From the NCBI GenBank assembly GCA_028687995.1, contig JAQTZA010000002.1:124001-188000 (forward strand): a stretch of 64,000 nucleotides of DNA. Reading direction: 5' to 3'. The first letter of the stretch is position 1. The number at the start of each line of letters is the position of its first letter. A model generated the notes under the pieces. The model was not told where the DNA came from. It saw only the letters and a program-made list of their open reading frames with translations, and searched no databases. The stretch is from Bacteroidales bacterium. GTDB lineage: Bacteria; Bacteroidota; Bacteroidia; Bacteroidales; UBA7332. Below, in pieces: positions 18,603 through 28,546 of this stretch. The position numbers and the translations under genes were made by a program.

Positions 18603-19364
18603 TTATTTGTTATCTTTCAAATCTCCAAGTGGATAGTGTAAAAACATATTGTCCCTCATCCAATCATTTGCTTCCTGAGGAGTCATTTTCCATCCGGCAC
18701 TACAGCTCGAAACAACTTCAACCATCGATGTACCTTTATTTTGCATCGAATATTCAAACGCTTTGCGAATTGCTTTTTTTGTTTTGTTGACAGCTGGCAT
18801 TGTATGAACGGCTTGACGAGTCACATAACAAACGCCATCTAATTGAGCAACTAGATCAGCCATCTTAAGAGGAAAACCTGCACGAGCCATATCTCTACCA
18901 TCAGGCGATGTCGAAGATTTCATTCCCAATAATGTAGTAGGAGCCATTTGACCGCCTGTCATTCCATAAATCCCATTATTGATGGAGATAATCGCTATAT
19001 TTTCACCACGATTGCAGGCATGTATCGTTTCTCCGGTACCAATAGCTGCTAAGTCTCCATCACCTTGATAGGTGAAGACCATTTTCTCTGGATTTAATCG
19101 CTTAATTGCTGTGGCAACAGCCGGAGCACGACCGTGAGCAGCCTCTTGCCAGTCAATATCCAGATATTCGTAAATGAAAACAGCACAACCTACAGGAGCA
19201 ACCCCGATGGTCGTGTTTTCTAATCCCATTTCTTCAATTACTTCTGCAACTAGTTTATGCACCACACCATGACTACAGCCAGGGCAATAGTGCATATCGT
19301 TGTCATTGAGTAGTTTTGGTTTTTTATAAACCAAATTTTCTACTTTAATCATATTTGTTGTCAT
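18603..19364 (-). CDS. korB: 2-oxoacid:ferredoxin oxidoreductase, beta (TPP) subunit
   Basis: 253 aa: MHYCPGCSHGVVHKL, GDGDLAAIGTGE, NNGIYGMTGGQMAPTT. Confidence 0.94.
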   Translation of the reverse strand: MTTNMIKVENLVYKKPKLLNDNDMHYCPGCSHGVVHKLVAEVIEEMGLENTTIGVAPVGCAVFIYEYLDIDWQEAAHGRAPAVATAIKRLNPEKMVFTYQGDGDLAAIGTGETIHACNRGENIAIISINNGIYGMTGGQMAPTTLLGMKSSTSPDGRDMARAGFPLKMADLVAQLDGVCYVTRQAVHTMPAVNKTKKAIRKAFEYSMQNKGTSMVEVVSSCSAGWKMTPQEANDWMRDNMFLHYPLGDLKDNK

Positions 19365-19401
19365 AGTCAGAATCGTTTTTAGAATAATTGATCGTTCAGT
19401 T

Positions 19402-19572
19402 TTACATAAAGAATTTCATGAAATAATGAATCAATCGTACCACAATGGCTGCACCTGCACTATACAAAAAAAGTGTGTGATCTGTGCCGGAAATAAAATA
19501 TGAGAAAGCAGCGACAGCCGCAAGCGCATAGAATATAATCAATAAATAACGTGCAATTTTATCTTGAGACAT
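19402..19572 (-). CDS. 56-aa two-helix membrane protein inside the kor operon
   Basis: Own translation MSQDKIARYLLIIFYALAAVAAFSYFISGTDHTLFLYSAGAAIVVRLIHYFMKFFM*; fills the korA-korB gap in the same orientation; below the ORF-track length cutoff. Confidence 0.75.
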   Translation of the reverse strand: MSQDKIARYLLIIFYALAAVAAFSYFISGTDHTLFLYSAGAAIVVRLIHYFMKFFM

Positions 19573-19582
19573 GATGATTCAA

Positions 19583-20662
19583 TTATAATACTTTCTCTTT
19601 GAAGGCAACCAAAACTTCGTCAGGGGTAGGTACTATTCCACCCAAACGACCGTAATGTTCTACTTTTACTTTGCCATTTACCGAAAGACGTACATCTTCC
19701 ACCATTTGTCCGGCATTCATTTCTACTGTAAGCATTCCTTTTACTTTGTCTGCATATTGACTTAGGATTTTAGAGGGGAATGGCCAAAGAGTAATAGGGC
19801 GAATAAGTCCAACTTTGATGCCTTCGGCACGAGCTAACTCTAATGTTTTTTGGCAAATACGAGCGCACGAGCCAAATGCAACCAACAAATATTCGGCATC
19901 TTCACATTCGATCTCTTCGTACCGAACTTCAGCCGCTTCAATTGCTCTATATTTTGCCTGAAGATGGAGGTTGTGATCTTCCATAATGCTTGCTTCAAGC
20001 TCTAAAGTGGTTAGAACTCTAGGTTTTCCACCTACTGGTTTTCCGAGCGTAGCCCACGGTGTTTGAGCTTCTATTTCTTCGTTGGTGAGCCGTTTTTGTT
20101 GAGATGGAAGTACTACTTTCTCCATCATCTGACCGATAATTCCATCTGCCAAAAGAGCCGCTGGAGTGCGGTATTTGAATGCTAAATCAAATCCTAACGC
20201 CACAAAATCAGCCATTTCCTGTACAGATGCCGGTGCCAAAGTGATTAGCTTATAATCGCCATGTCCACCACCTTTTACTGTCTGAAAATAGTCGGATTGA
20301 CTTGGTTGTATTGTTCCTAATCCAGGACCTCCACGCATAATGTTTATTAATAAGCAGGGGAGTTCTCCTCCAGCTATATAAGAAATGCCTTCTTGTTTTA
20401 GACTCATTCCAGGACTTGACGAAGATGTCATCACTCGTTTGCCACATCCGGCACCGCCATATACCATGTTAATGGCGGCAATTTCGCTTTCGGCTTGCAA
20501 TACAATCATACCAGTTGTATCCCACGGATGGAGATCCATTAATGTTTCTAAAATTTCTGATTGGGGAGTTATTGGGTATCCAAAGTATCCATCTACACCA
20601 TAAAGTATGGCTGCATGTGCGATGGCTTCGTTCCCTTTCATGAGTTGAACGTTTTCCTTCAT
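19583..20662 (-). CDS. korA: 2-oxoacid:ferredoxin oxidoreductase, alpha subunit
   Basis: 359 aa: MKGNEAIAHAAILYGVDGYFGYPITPQSEI, TSSSSPGMSLKQEGISY. Confidence 0.94.
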   Translation of the reverse strand: MKENVQLMKGNEAIAHAAILYGVDGYFGYPITPQSEILETLMDLHPWDTTGMIVLQAESEIAAINMVYGGAGCGKRVMTSSSSPGMSLKQEGISYIAGGELPCLLINIMRGGPGLGTIQPSQSDYFQTVKGGGHGDYKLITLAPASVQEMADFVALGFDLAFKYRTPAALLADGIIGQMMEKVVLPSQQKRLTNEEIEAQTPWATLGKPVGGKPRVLTTLELEASIMEDHNLHLQAKYRAIEAAEVRYEEIECEDAEYLLVAFGSCARICQKTLELARAEGIKVGLIRPITLWPFPSKILSQYADKVKGMLTVEMNAGQMVEDVRLSVNGKVKVEHYGRLGGIVPTPDEVLVAFKEKVL

Positions 20663-20727
20663 TGTTTTTCTTTTCAGATTACTAGTACATTAAACAATTC
20701 TTTTCTGTATTAGTTCTTCGTTATGGT

Positions 20728-20955
20728 TCAGGGTTTGCTTCTATAAACATCAATACAGCCATCTGGACAGACGCTGCCACAGGCTGCACAGCCAATGCAC
20801 TCTTCGGCCTGTTTCATATATGCAAAATGGTAACCTCTATTATTGACTTCTTTGCCTTGTAAATCTAAAACATTGGTAGGACATGCTACTACACATAGAT
20901 TGCACCCTTTGCAACGTTCAGTATTTACGACCACAGTTCCTCTGCTTTTTGCCAT
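20728..20955 (-). CDS. korD: 2-oxoacid:ferredoxin oxidoreductase, 4Fe-4S (delta) subunit
   Basis: 75 aa with two clusters CKGCNLCVVACP and CIGCAACGSVCP. Confidence 0.92.
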   Translation of the reverse strand: MAKSRGTVVVNTERCKGCNLCVVACPTNVLDLQGKEVNNRGYHFAYMKQAEECIGCAACGSVCPDGCIDVYRSKP

Positions 20956-21183
20956 AAATTACACGTTTGAATAGATTGCAAATTTACAGTTTTTCATTAG
21001 GAAATTGAGATGTTTTCTAAATAAATATCCAGTTGAAAGCATAAAACTTCCGATTTGTTTCTGAAAAAACTCAAAAAACGAGTAAAAAAAGTTATTCTGT
21101 AGGAATGTGCGCAGATTTTAAGAATATGGTTCTCTTTAAAATTATTCTAAATAAAGAATGCAAGAATATAAAGATCGGTCGGG

Positions 21184-22590
21184 TTAATCTAGTTGTCTTT
21201 TATTTGTAAAATGAAGTAATGCTCTTTTACCAAAAATAAGTAGGAAAACACTTGCCGAAATGAGTGCTATGCCAGATAATACGAATATATTACTAATCTT
21301 TTGATTGATAACCCATCCTATAACAAGCAGTGCAACTGCAAAATAGGATTCTTTATTGATTCGAATGGGTACGATTTTTCGTGAATCAATTAAACGAAAA
21401 ATCGTAAGAAATAGATATGAAATGATCAGTGTATAGGTAATACCCATTATTCCTAATAGTTTAATCAAAGCGAAGTTTAGTATAATCGATAGAATAGTGG
21501 TAGATATTATGGAAGGAAGTGCTTTTCTGGATTTTTTAGAACATTGATATAATGTATCTAAGAAGAAAGCTAATGCATAAAATACTACAGATACGAGCAT
21601 CGGATAAATGTAGATTATACCAGCATGATAGTTCTTATCAACGATAAATGGATAAACCGACTTTGTCCCAAATCCTATAATCATGACCGCTAGAGATAAT
21701 CCAAGAAAATATTGGTTAAAAACCTTTGAGAAAAAATAATCTCGGTCATCGGAATTGTAATATTTTATAGCTAATTCTTGCCAAGTTTGGTAGAAGATAA
21801 ATGAAAATGTAAGTAATATGCTAGAGAATTTAACTACAATAGCAAATAATCCATTCTGATCAATTCCTAGATATTTATTAATAAATATTCTGCTTAAGTT
21901 TTCAATGAGCCAAAATAGAATGAAATTCGGCAGTAGCGGTAGCGCATATCTAAGCATGCTTTTATCTATAGATGACTTTATTCCTTTCGTTTTTATGACA
22001 CTTTGAATGTAGTGTATTTTGTAGTTAATCAATATAATACAGGCTAATCTGGAGATGATATTTGCAAAAAATACGGCTCTAATATCTGCCTTGAAAAAGA
22101 CAAAAAGCACAATGCTTGTAGATGCAATTATGAATGTATTAAGTATTCCAGATGCAACAAATAGTTTGGTTTCTCCTATTCCTCGAGCTATTTGAATAAC
22201 AATTTCATAAATTAATATGGAAAGATAAGTAACATAAACCCATCCAAAATAAGGTATTGGATGAATTAATTGAATTGTAAAAATGGCTATTGTTGAGTAA
22301 AAAACACCATTTATGATATTCTTTATAGTGTATTTTATTACTGAGTCTTTTACACTTGAATATTGAGGATCAATCAAAAACCGGATTGCACCCTCTCTTG
22401 TATTCATTGTAAATATTGGTGAAACAAGATATATGATTACGAGACTCAGGTCATAAAAACCCATCTCGCTTGGCGAGATATAAAAGCTAAAAATGGGGAA
22501 AAGTATCGTGCTGATAATTTTAGACCCCAAATTTCCAATGGTATAGATATAAAGTCCATTTAAAAAAGCTTTTTCTCTTTTTTGAGTCAT
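21184..22590 (-). CDS. Polysaccharide flippase (Wzx-like/MATE-fold)
   Basis: 468 aa polytopic: FLNGLYIYTIGNLGSKIISTILFPIFSFYISPSEMGFYDL. Confidence 0.88.
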   Translation of the reverse strand: MTQKREKAFLNGLYIYTIGNLGSKIISTILFPIFSFYISPSEMGFYDLSLVIIYLVSPIFTMNTREGAIRFLIDPQYSSVKDSVIKYTIKNIINGVFYSTIAIFTIQLIHPIPYFGWVYVTYLSILIYEIVIQIARGIGETKLFVASGILNTFIIASTSIVLFVFFKADIRAVFFANIISRLACIILINYKIHYIQSVIKTKGIKSSIDKSMLRYALPLLPNFILFWLIENLSRIFINKYLGIDQNGLFAIVVKFSSILLTFSFIFYQTWQELAIKYYNSDDRDYFFSKVFNQYFLGLSLAVMIIGFGTKSVYPFIVDKNYHAGIIYIYPMLVSVVFYALAFFLDTLYQCSKKSRKALPSIISTTILSIILNFALIKLLGIMGITYTLIISYLFLTIFRLIDSRKIVPIRINKESYFAVALLVIGWVINQKISNIFVLSGIALISASVFLLIFGKRALLHFTNKRQLD

Positions 22591-22669
22591 AAGAACGCCA
22601 TGTGGTCAATAGAAATCGGATTTAGATAGAATAGCTCTCCTAAATTGTTATTTTTTAGTGAGAATCAAA

Positions 22670-24163
22670 TTACAGAATTCCTGATTTCTTGATATTAAAA
22701 GCAAATCCTGAGTTATTCCCGATTACGGTTTCTCCACGATCAAATGCACCCGAAAATGTAAAACTCCATCCTTTCGCATTTCGAGGGCTAAAGGTGATTT
22801 CGGTCAGTGTCGATAATTGATTTTGTATAGTAATGAAAGGTATATCCATGGAACCAAAATTTCTTGACCATGTGGTCAACATTCTGCCACTTAGCATTTT
22901 ATTTGCTTTCCATGAAAAAGCAGAATGAATTGCTTGAATTCGGTTATTATAATGCCATAGATCTTTGGTTTGATTATAGACAGGCGAAGTAAGAAGCGGA
23001 TTTCCTAAATTTATGCCATTGTGTGCCCAACCTTCAGAAAAAGCATGGTTGTTGTAATAATTATCACTTCCGGTTGCTTGGGTTTTAATAGGAGATGTAG
23101 GTTCATCATCCGGAGCCCAATGGATAGGACCACTTTGATTTGTAGTTTGAATGTACTCTATTACGATACCTGTAATGCCTCTCGTTGATTTGTTTTTATA
23201 CTCAATACCCCATAGTCCGTCAAGCCCATTTTCTTTTGCCATGCCTGAGAAGTCTTCAAAATAGTTTTCAAGATAGCCGCTTATTTCAAAGTCTTTTTTT
23301 CTAAACGTAGCTCTCACATGTTCACTTCCCAAAGAATTTCCATACATGTATTCTTGATCTTCTAACACACTTGATTTGTCACCTGGTAGTGGAAAAAGTA
23401 CCATAAGATAATTTTTTAGGCTTGGATCTGATTTCTTTATTGTTATAATCTGAGGATTGGAGGTATCAAAGAGGTAGTGGTCACTTCCAAATTCGGTATT
23501 AGTTTCAATTGCGATATCAAAGCGCCAAGGTGAATCTTTTATATCATATTGAAATGCAATATCTTTGTGGTGATACAAAATATTTTGGTTATATGGCTTG
23601 AATGTGGTTGCCATTTTTTTCTGAAATGTATTATCGGTAAACCAACCATAAGAAAATCCTGCATTTATTTTGAGTTGACCATGCATCAACCAAGGGAAAG
23701 AGATGTAATCGATAGACCCTAATCGAATTTGAGGAATAGGACGGGCATTGCCCGAATAAGCCATACCACCTGATGTCAGTAGATTGTTTTTCAATAAAGC
23801 ATATTTTTCTTTGCACCCTGCTGATATTTGTAGTTTCCGATAGCTGAAATCGACATAAGCTTGATGCAGAAAATAGTCATTTCCAGCTGAAATTTTATCC
23901 GCAATTTCGATGCCCATTTGATACGAAATGTCTTTTTTTAGAGTTTTTTGATTGAAAAAGCCAATCTTAAACAGTCCATTGTTGTTGTCTATTGAGGTTA
24001 TTCCTTGTCGATTGCTTGTCAACCAAAAGGGCGCATAATTTCCATTGCTTAGTTGAACCTCATATTCAATATTATAGCTTAATTGTGCCTGAATAGCAGC
24101 GGTAGAGAAAAATGAAAATATAATTAGAATTGAGAATGTATAACAAGAGAATATCTGTTTCAT
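22670..24163 (-). CDS. Capsule assembly Wzi-family outer-membrane protein
   Basis: 497 aa with signal peptide: YNIEYEVQLSNGNYAPFWLTSNRQGITS; beta-barrel character; within the EPS locus. Confidence 0.82.
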   Translation of the reverse strand: MKQIFSCYTFSILIIFSFFSTAAIQAQLSYNIEYEVQLSNGNYAPFWLTSNRQGITSIDNNNGLFKIGFFNQKTLKKDISYQMGIEIADKISAGNDYFLHQAYVDFSYRKLQISAGCKEKYALLKNNLLTSGGMAYSGNARPIPQIRLGSIDYISFPWLMHGQLKINAGFSYGWFTDNTFQKKMATTFKPYNQNILYHHKDIAFQYDIKDSPWRFDIAIETNTEFGSDHYLFDTSNPQIITIKKSDPSLKNYLMVLFPLPGDKSSVLEDQEYMYGNSLGSEHVRATFRKKDFEISGYLENYFEDFSGMAKENGLDGLWGIEYKNKSTRGITGIVIEYIQTTNQSGPIHWAPDDEPTSPIKTQATGSDNYYNNHAFSEGWAHNGINLGNPLLTSPVYNQTKDLWHYNNRIQAIHSAFSWKANKMLSGRMLTTWSRNFGSMDIPFITIQNQLSTLTEITFSPRNAKGWSFTFSGAFDRGETVIGNNSGFAFNIKKSGIL

Positions 24164-24219
24164 TAAGTGTATATTAATTTAATGCAGCTTGAAACTAAAT
24201 TTCTGAGAGAGTGATCATT

Positions 24220-24630
24220 TCAATACTTTCGGAAAGAAAGTGTTGAGACTTTATTTTTAAGGCAAAGTCTTTTGTGAGATAAATCGATTATTTTGAAGGT
24301 TTGTATCGAATCAGCCCATTGAAAATAATTCCAAAGTTTGTCTCGACTTCCATATTTTGAATCAGGAAATCCGATAGTTAGTGAGTCTTGATCTTGTTGG
24401 AATGTGCCAAATACGCTAACGACAGAAGTCTTGTGCGTAATGTTTTGCATTACAAAGACTAGATTGTCGAAGTTATAGAAGATGGAGTCTACGGATTTTG
24501 TAATGCCATTAGTTTCGATTGACCGAAGTTGCCATTTGCCTCGAAGATCGGAGTTGTAATTGTCGGAGCAGCTTGTATCTAGAAATAAAAAAAAAGTAGT
24601 AACGAACAGAAAAAGTATGATTTTATTCAT
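24220..24630 (-). CDS. Lipocalin-like lipoprotein
   Basis: 136 aa: LDTSC lipobox, DLRGKWQLRSIE. Confidence 0.65.
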   Translation of the reverse strand: MNKIILFLFVTTFFLFLDTSCSDNYNSDLRGKWQLRSIETNGITKSVDSIFYNFDNLVFVMQNITHKTSVVSVFGTFQQDQDSLTIGFPDSKYGSRDKLWNYFQWADSIQTFKIIDLSHKRLCLKNKVSTLSFRKY

Positions 24631-24642
24631 TAGATCGCTTTT

Positions 24643-25779
24643 TTATTCTTTTATTCCAAACTTCTCTTTGTATTTGTTGGTGACATATTCGCGAACGCTT
24701 TCAATAAAGCGGTCTTCGTCGTATTGTTCAGCATGTTTGCGAATAAACTGAGGGTCAAAATTGAGTTTTTCTGTTGTTTTAATTGCGTTTATAAGATCCT
24801 CTTTCGTCTGATTTTCGAAGAAAAATGCAGTTGCCGTTTTACTATCTCCTTTGAACGGGATTGTGGTGTAGGTAACCCCGCCTTTGCCATAAGCAATTAC
24901 AGGTCTTCCAGACGCATTAGCTTCAATAGGGGTGAGTCCGTAATCTTCTTGTTGGGGAAATATCAAGGCTTTGCAATTGGCGTAAAGGTCCGCAATTTCG
25001 GCTGAAGATAGACTATCTTTGATCTGGATATTATTCTTTGCCATATTTTCGCAGATCTCTTTTTGCGATCCCTTACCTACAATAATAAGTTTTCGATCAG
25101 GCATCTCGTTGAATGCTTCTATGACCATGTCTACTTTTTTGTAAGCTTCGAAACGTGAAACTACAAGATAGTAATCTTCTGTTGGTTTCTCTGCTACGAA
25201 AAAGTTTTTACATTGAATTGAGGCTGGAATTACTGTAACTTCATTGTTCGTATTGTACGAGTTTTTAATAATCTCTTTAATGTGAGGCGTATTAGTGATA
25301 AACCACTGTATTTTTTGAGCAGCTTTATAGTCAATTGATCGAAGTTTTTTCACAACTGTATTATAAAGCCATTTTTTGACCCCTTTTGATTCAACTACTT
25401 CTCTATAGCTTTCAGGGAAAAATGCTAAACGGAATGGATAATGACAGAAAGCTACAAATAAATTTTTTTGATTCGTTTTGACATATTTAGCACATGTAGT
25501 TGTTGAAATGAATACAACATCATATTCACTAAGGTCAATTTTCTTCATTGCCCAAATGCTGAATGGAAAGAAAAAGCGCTTAAGCATTTTTTCGTTTCTC
25601 ACAAAGTAAGAAAGCCAACTGGTACGAACATCACAGGAATTATAGTCGTCGTAAGTGTTTTTCGGATTGTAGCAGCTGGTGTATATTGGTGCATTAGGGA
25701 AAGCCTTGTGCATTAACAATGTTACTTGTTCTGCACCGCCGCGTCTAACTAATTCATCATGGACTAAGGCTATTTTCAT
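24643..25779 (-). CDS. GT4-family glycosyltransferase
   Basis: 378 aa: KIALVHDELVRRGGAEQVT, ALIFPQQEDYGLTPIEANASGRPVIAYGKGG. Confidence 0.92.
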   Translation of the reverse strand: MKIALVHDELVRRGGAEQVTLLMHKAFPNAPIYTSCYNPKNTYDDYNSCDVRTSWLSYFVRNEKMLKRFFFPFSIWAMKKIDLSEYDVVFISTTTCAKYVKTNQKNLFVAFCHYPFRLAFFPESYREVVESKGVKKWLYNTVVKKLRSIDYKAAQKIQWFITNTPHIKEIIKNSYNTNNEVTVIPASIQCKNFFVAEKPTEDYYLVVSRFEAYKKVDMVIEAFNEMPDRKLIIVGKGSQKEICENMAKNNIQIKDSLSSAEIADLYANCKALIFPQQEDYGLTPIEANASGRPVIAYGKGGVTYTTIPFKGDSKTATAFFFENQTKEDLINAIKTTEKLNFDPQFIRKHAEQYDEDRFIESVREYVTNKYKEKFGIKE

Positions 25780-26185
25780 AAATAGTGTAGTGCGTGTGTT
25801 TTAAATTATTTAATAGATTTAGAGCTAATGTAGTGAAATAATCTACCATCTTGCTTAATTAATGTAAATATAAAATATTTTCATTAACAATCAAAGCAGT
25901 TTGATAATTATTCTAATCTATATGATTTTATATCCGATGCTCACACATGTTTTCTTTAATGATTGCAAAATTAGCTAATTTATCTTAGGTGTATTGAAAT
26001 AAAATCCAATAAAAAAGCAATTGAATTCTGAAAAAATATATATATTAACATTATTGTGTAGTCTATCATTTGAATAACGAAGCATTTCAAAATTTATTAT
26101 ATAAAGACAAAAATAAACTATAAATAAAACTTAAGCAAGTTATATTAATTTTTCAATTTTTTTTAAGATTAAAAGAATTTATGCT

Positions 26186-27250
26186 TTAAATACATTCATC
26201 GACTATTACCTGAATACATGCTTCAGCAGATCTGTCCCAAGAATAAATAGTTAAAAGTTTATGTATAGCTTTTTTTTGTTTGATATTTAGGCCATCTTCA
26301 AGAATTATTTTATTAATCGATTGGGCAATAGAGAATTTATCATGTGGATTGAAGTATGATAGAGTATTTGAGTATATTTCCCTAAATACAGGTATATCTG
26401 ATGCTAGTACAGGACAATAGTTTGAAAGAGCTTCTAATATTGGAATACCAAATCCTTCATAAAATGAAGGGTAAATAAAGGCCACGGCATTTCGATAGAG
26501 TATCTGAAGTTCAATATCTGATTGGCGTCCTAAAAACTCAATTCGATTGTCAAATGCTTCTAGATTAACAGTTTTGAAAGATTTCGATTTTCCTCCAATG
26601 ATTTTGAGTTTCAATTGTTTATCTGCAACATAGTCAAAAGATTTAATGAGTGTTTCTAGGTTCTTTCGGGGATCTTGTGAGCCGACAAATAAGATATAGC
26701 GTTCTGTCTTGTCATTTTTTTTCGGGGTAAGTATGAGAGGTAAAGATGTCGCATTATAAAGTATGTTTATTTTTTTGTTTTGCAAGGAATAGTATTTTGT
26801 AAGCTCTTTTTTCATAGTATTACTAACGGTGAAAAATCGTATTGATGTTTTAATTATAATGGGTATAAGAAGTTTATAAAACAATCTAAATCTTTTTTTG
26901 TGCCAAGTTTTGTTCTCAAGGAAGGCCAAATCATGAATTGTGACTATTTTGCGAGTATGAAAAATGGGTGCAGTGTTGCAAAAATTAACCAATAAATCTG
27001 TAGTTTTCAGGTGAAATGGTAGTTCACATTGTTCCCAAAGATGCCCTGTTTTCTTTCCAACAATCACTGCTTTTAATTCTTCAGATATGGTATTATGTAA
27101 TATGTTATGTGGGGCAAAAAAAATAAGTGTATTCTCGTCAAAACGTTGTCTCAGACGAAGTGAAATTTCTATTGCAAACCGCTGCACACCCGTTATTTCT
27201 TGAGTGAGAAATCGCGCATTTACAATTATTCTAGTTTTATTATTTTCCAC
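26186..27250 (-). CDS. GT4-family glycosyltransferase
   Basis: 354 aa: AFIYPSFYEGFGIPILEALSNYCPVLASDIPVFREI. Confidence 0.92.
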   Translation of the reverse strand: MENNKTRIIVNARFLTQEITGVQRFAIEISLRLRQRFDENTLIFFAPHNILHNTISEELKAVIVGKKTGHLWEQCELPFHLKTTDLLVNFCNTAPIFHTRKIVTIHDLAFLENKTWHKKRFRLFYKLLIPIIIKTSIRFFTVSNTMKKELTKYYSLQNKKINILYNATSLPLILTPKKNDKTERYILFVGSQDPRKNLETLIKSFDYVADKQLKLKIIGGKSKSFKTVNLEAFDNRIEFLGRQSDIELQILYRNAVAFIYPSFYEGFGIPILEALSNYCPVLASDIPVFREIYSNTLSYFNPHDKFSIAQSINKIILEDGLNIKQKKAIHKLLTIYSWDRSAEACIQVIVDECI

Positions 27251-27265
27251 CTATATGTTCTATTT

Positions 27266-28525
27266 TCAAGATTTTAATTCTGAAATATCAGATAAAATAT
27301 GCGACGATTCAATATCTGGTTCCGATTCTTCAAGTACAGCATCTGAAGAAAAAAGTTCAAGCGCTCGATCTGGCAAAATGCAAAGGGAGATAATAAACCA
27401 TGTGATTAGTATTGGTGTTGTTTCTTGAAGCACCGGAAATATGGTAGCATAGACAATCCATGCTGATGAAAAAAGTAAAATTCTCTTGTCCATTGTTTTA
27501 AAAATAAAGTGATAAAGAAACCATCCCACTAAAATAAATCCAATTATCCCAAAGCTATTAATTAATGCTAATGATGAGTTTTCGAAGCAAAGCCAATTAT
27601 CGGACCGTGGTGAAAAAGATTCTCCTCCTAACCCGATAAAGAAATTCTCAATCGCGCCTTGTATGCCTAATGTCAATAAAAGTAGTCGCTCTATATCAGA
27701 CTCAGAAGCATTACCATCGCTATATAATGCTGATTTAATAACCTGAATGATTATAACAATAATAAATACAATAATTATCGTAAAATTCAGTCCTTTTTTT
27801 AACTTGAAAAAATAAGTATACACAAAATAGACGCCAGAAACCGCAACCAATAGTATTCCGGCTCTAGTATTGCAAGCAACTAAAGTATAAACAGTAGATA
27901 ATAGAAATATTGTTTTTAAAGGTTTCGTGAGCCTTTTGTTCGTAAATACAAGAAGCATCACAAACCAAGTGTATTGACTTAAGGCCATAGGGCTTACAAA
28001 ATAATAGCGCATGCGTATTACATCGTCGCGTAGTAGTGTGAAGCCTTCTTCCTCAATAGCGAATGTATTTTCATACCCACCTGTTGATTCGAAGAATAGT
28101 ATCCATATTGCACACAACACCATTAAACACGCAATAGTGATAATGTCTTTGTCGTAGTCTTTAATCTTAATAAATCGTAAATAAAGTACCATCGGCAGTC
28201 CCATAATCAGCCATGTGAAATATTCGAAATACCATTCACCATGAATTATTTGCAGCAGAAACGTGAATGATATAAGACTTATATATACAAGTATTGGTTT
28301 TATTCTTACTAGGTATTTTGCCCCTAAAAAGAAACACAAAATATAGGCAAGATCTTTCCAATAGGTTATTGCTCTAAACCCAAAAATCTTTACTATAAGT
28401 AGATTCGCAGGCATAAATATGAAGTAAATTCTTAGCAGAGTGTATAAGAATTTGCTTGGCGTAGCTTCTGCTGAATCAGAGAAGTAAGCTTCATTATTAT
28501 TGGTTATATCTTCCTCATTTGTCAT
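27266..28525 (-). CDS. O-antigen/EPS polymerase-like (Wzy) membrane protein
   Basis: 419 aa polytopic with a large periplasmic-loop pattern, NTRAGILLVAVSGVYFVY; GT neighbours. Confidence 0.75.
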   Translation of the reverse strand: MTNEEDITNNNEAYFSDSAEATPSKFLYTLLRIYFIFMPANLLIVKIFGFRAITYWKDLAYILCFFLGAKYLVRIKPILVYISLISFTFLLQIIHGEWYFEYFTWLIMGLPMVLYLRFIKIKDYDKDIITIACLMVLCAIWILFFESTGGYENTFAIEEEGFTLLRDDVIRMRYYFVSPMALSQYTWFVMLLVFTNKRLTKPLKTIFLLSTVYTLVACNTRAGILLVAVSGVYFVYTYFFKLKKGLNFTIIIVFIIVIIIQVIKSALYSDGNASESDIERLLLLTLGIQGAIENFFIGLGGESFSPRSDNWLCFENSSLALINSFGIIGFILVGWFLYHFIFKTMDKRILLFSSAWIVYATIFPVLQETTPILITWFIISLCILPDRALELFSSDAVLEESEPDIESSHILSDISELKS

Positions 28526-28546
28526 TCAACTGTGGCGTTTTCGAGA

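Noticed and set aside
20250-20603. Overlapping small ORFs over korA
   Set aside because: Shadow frames of a well-supported gene.
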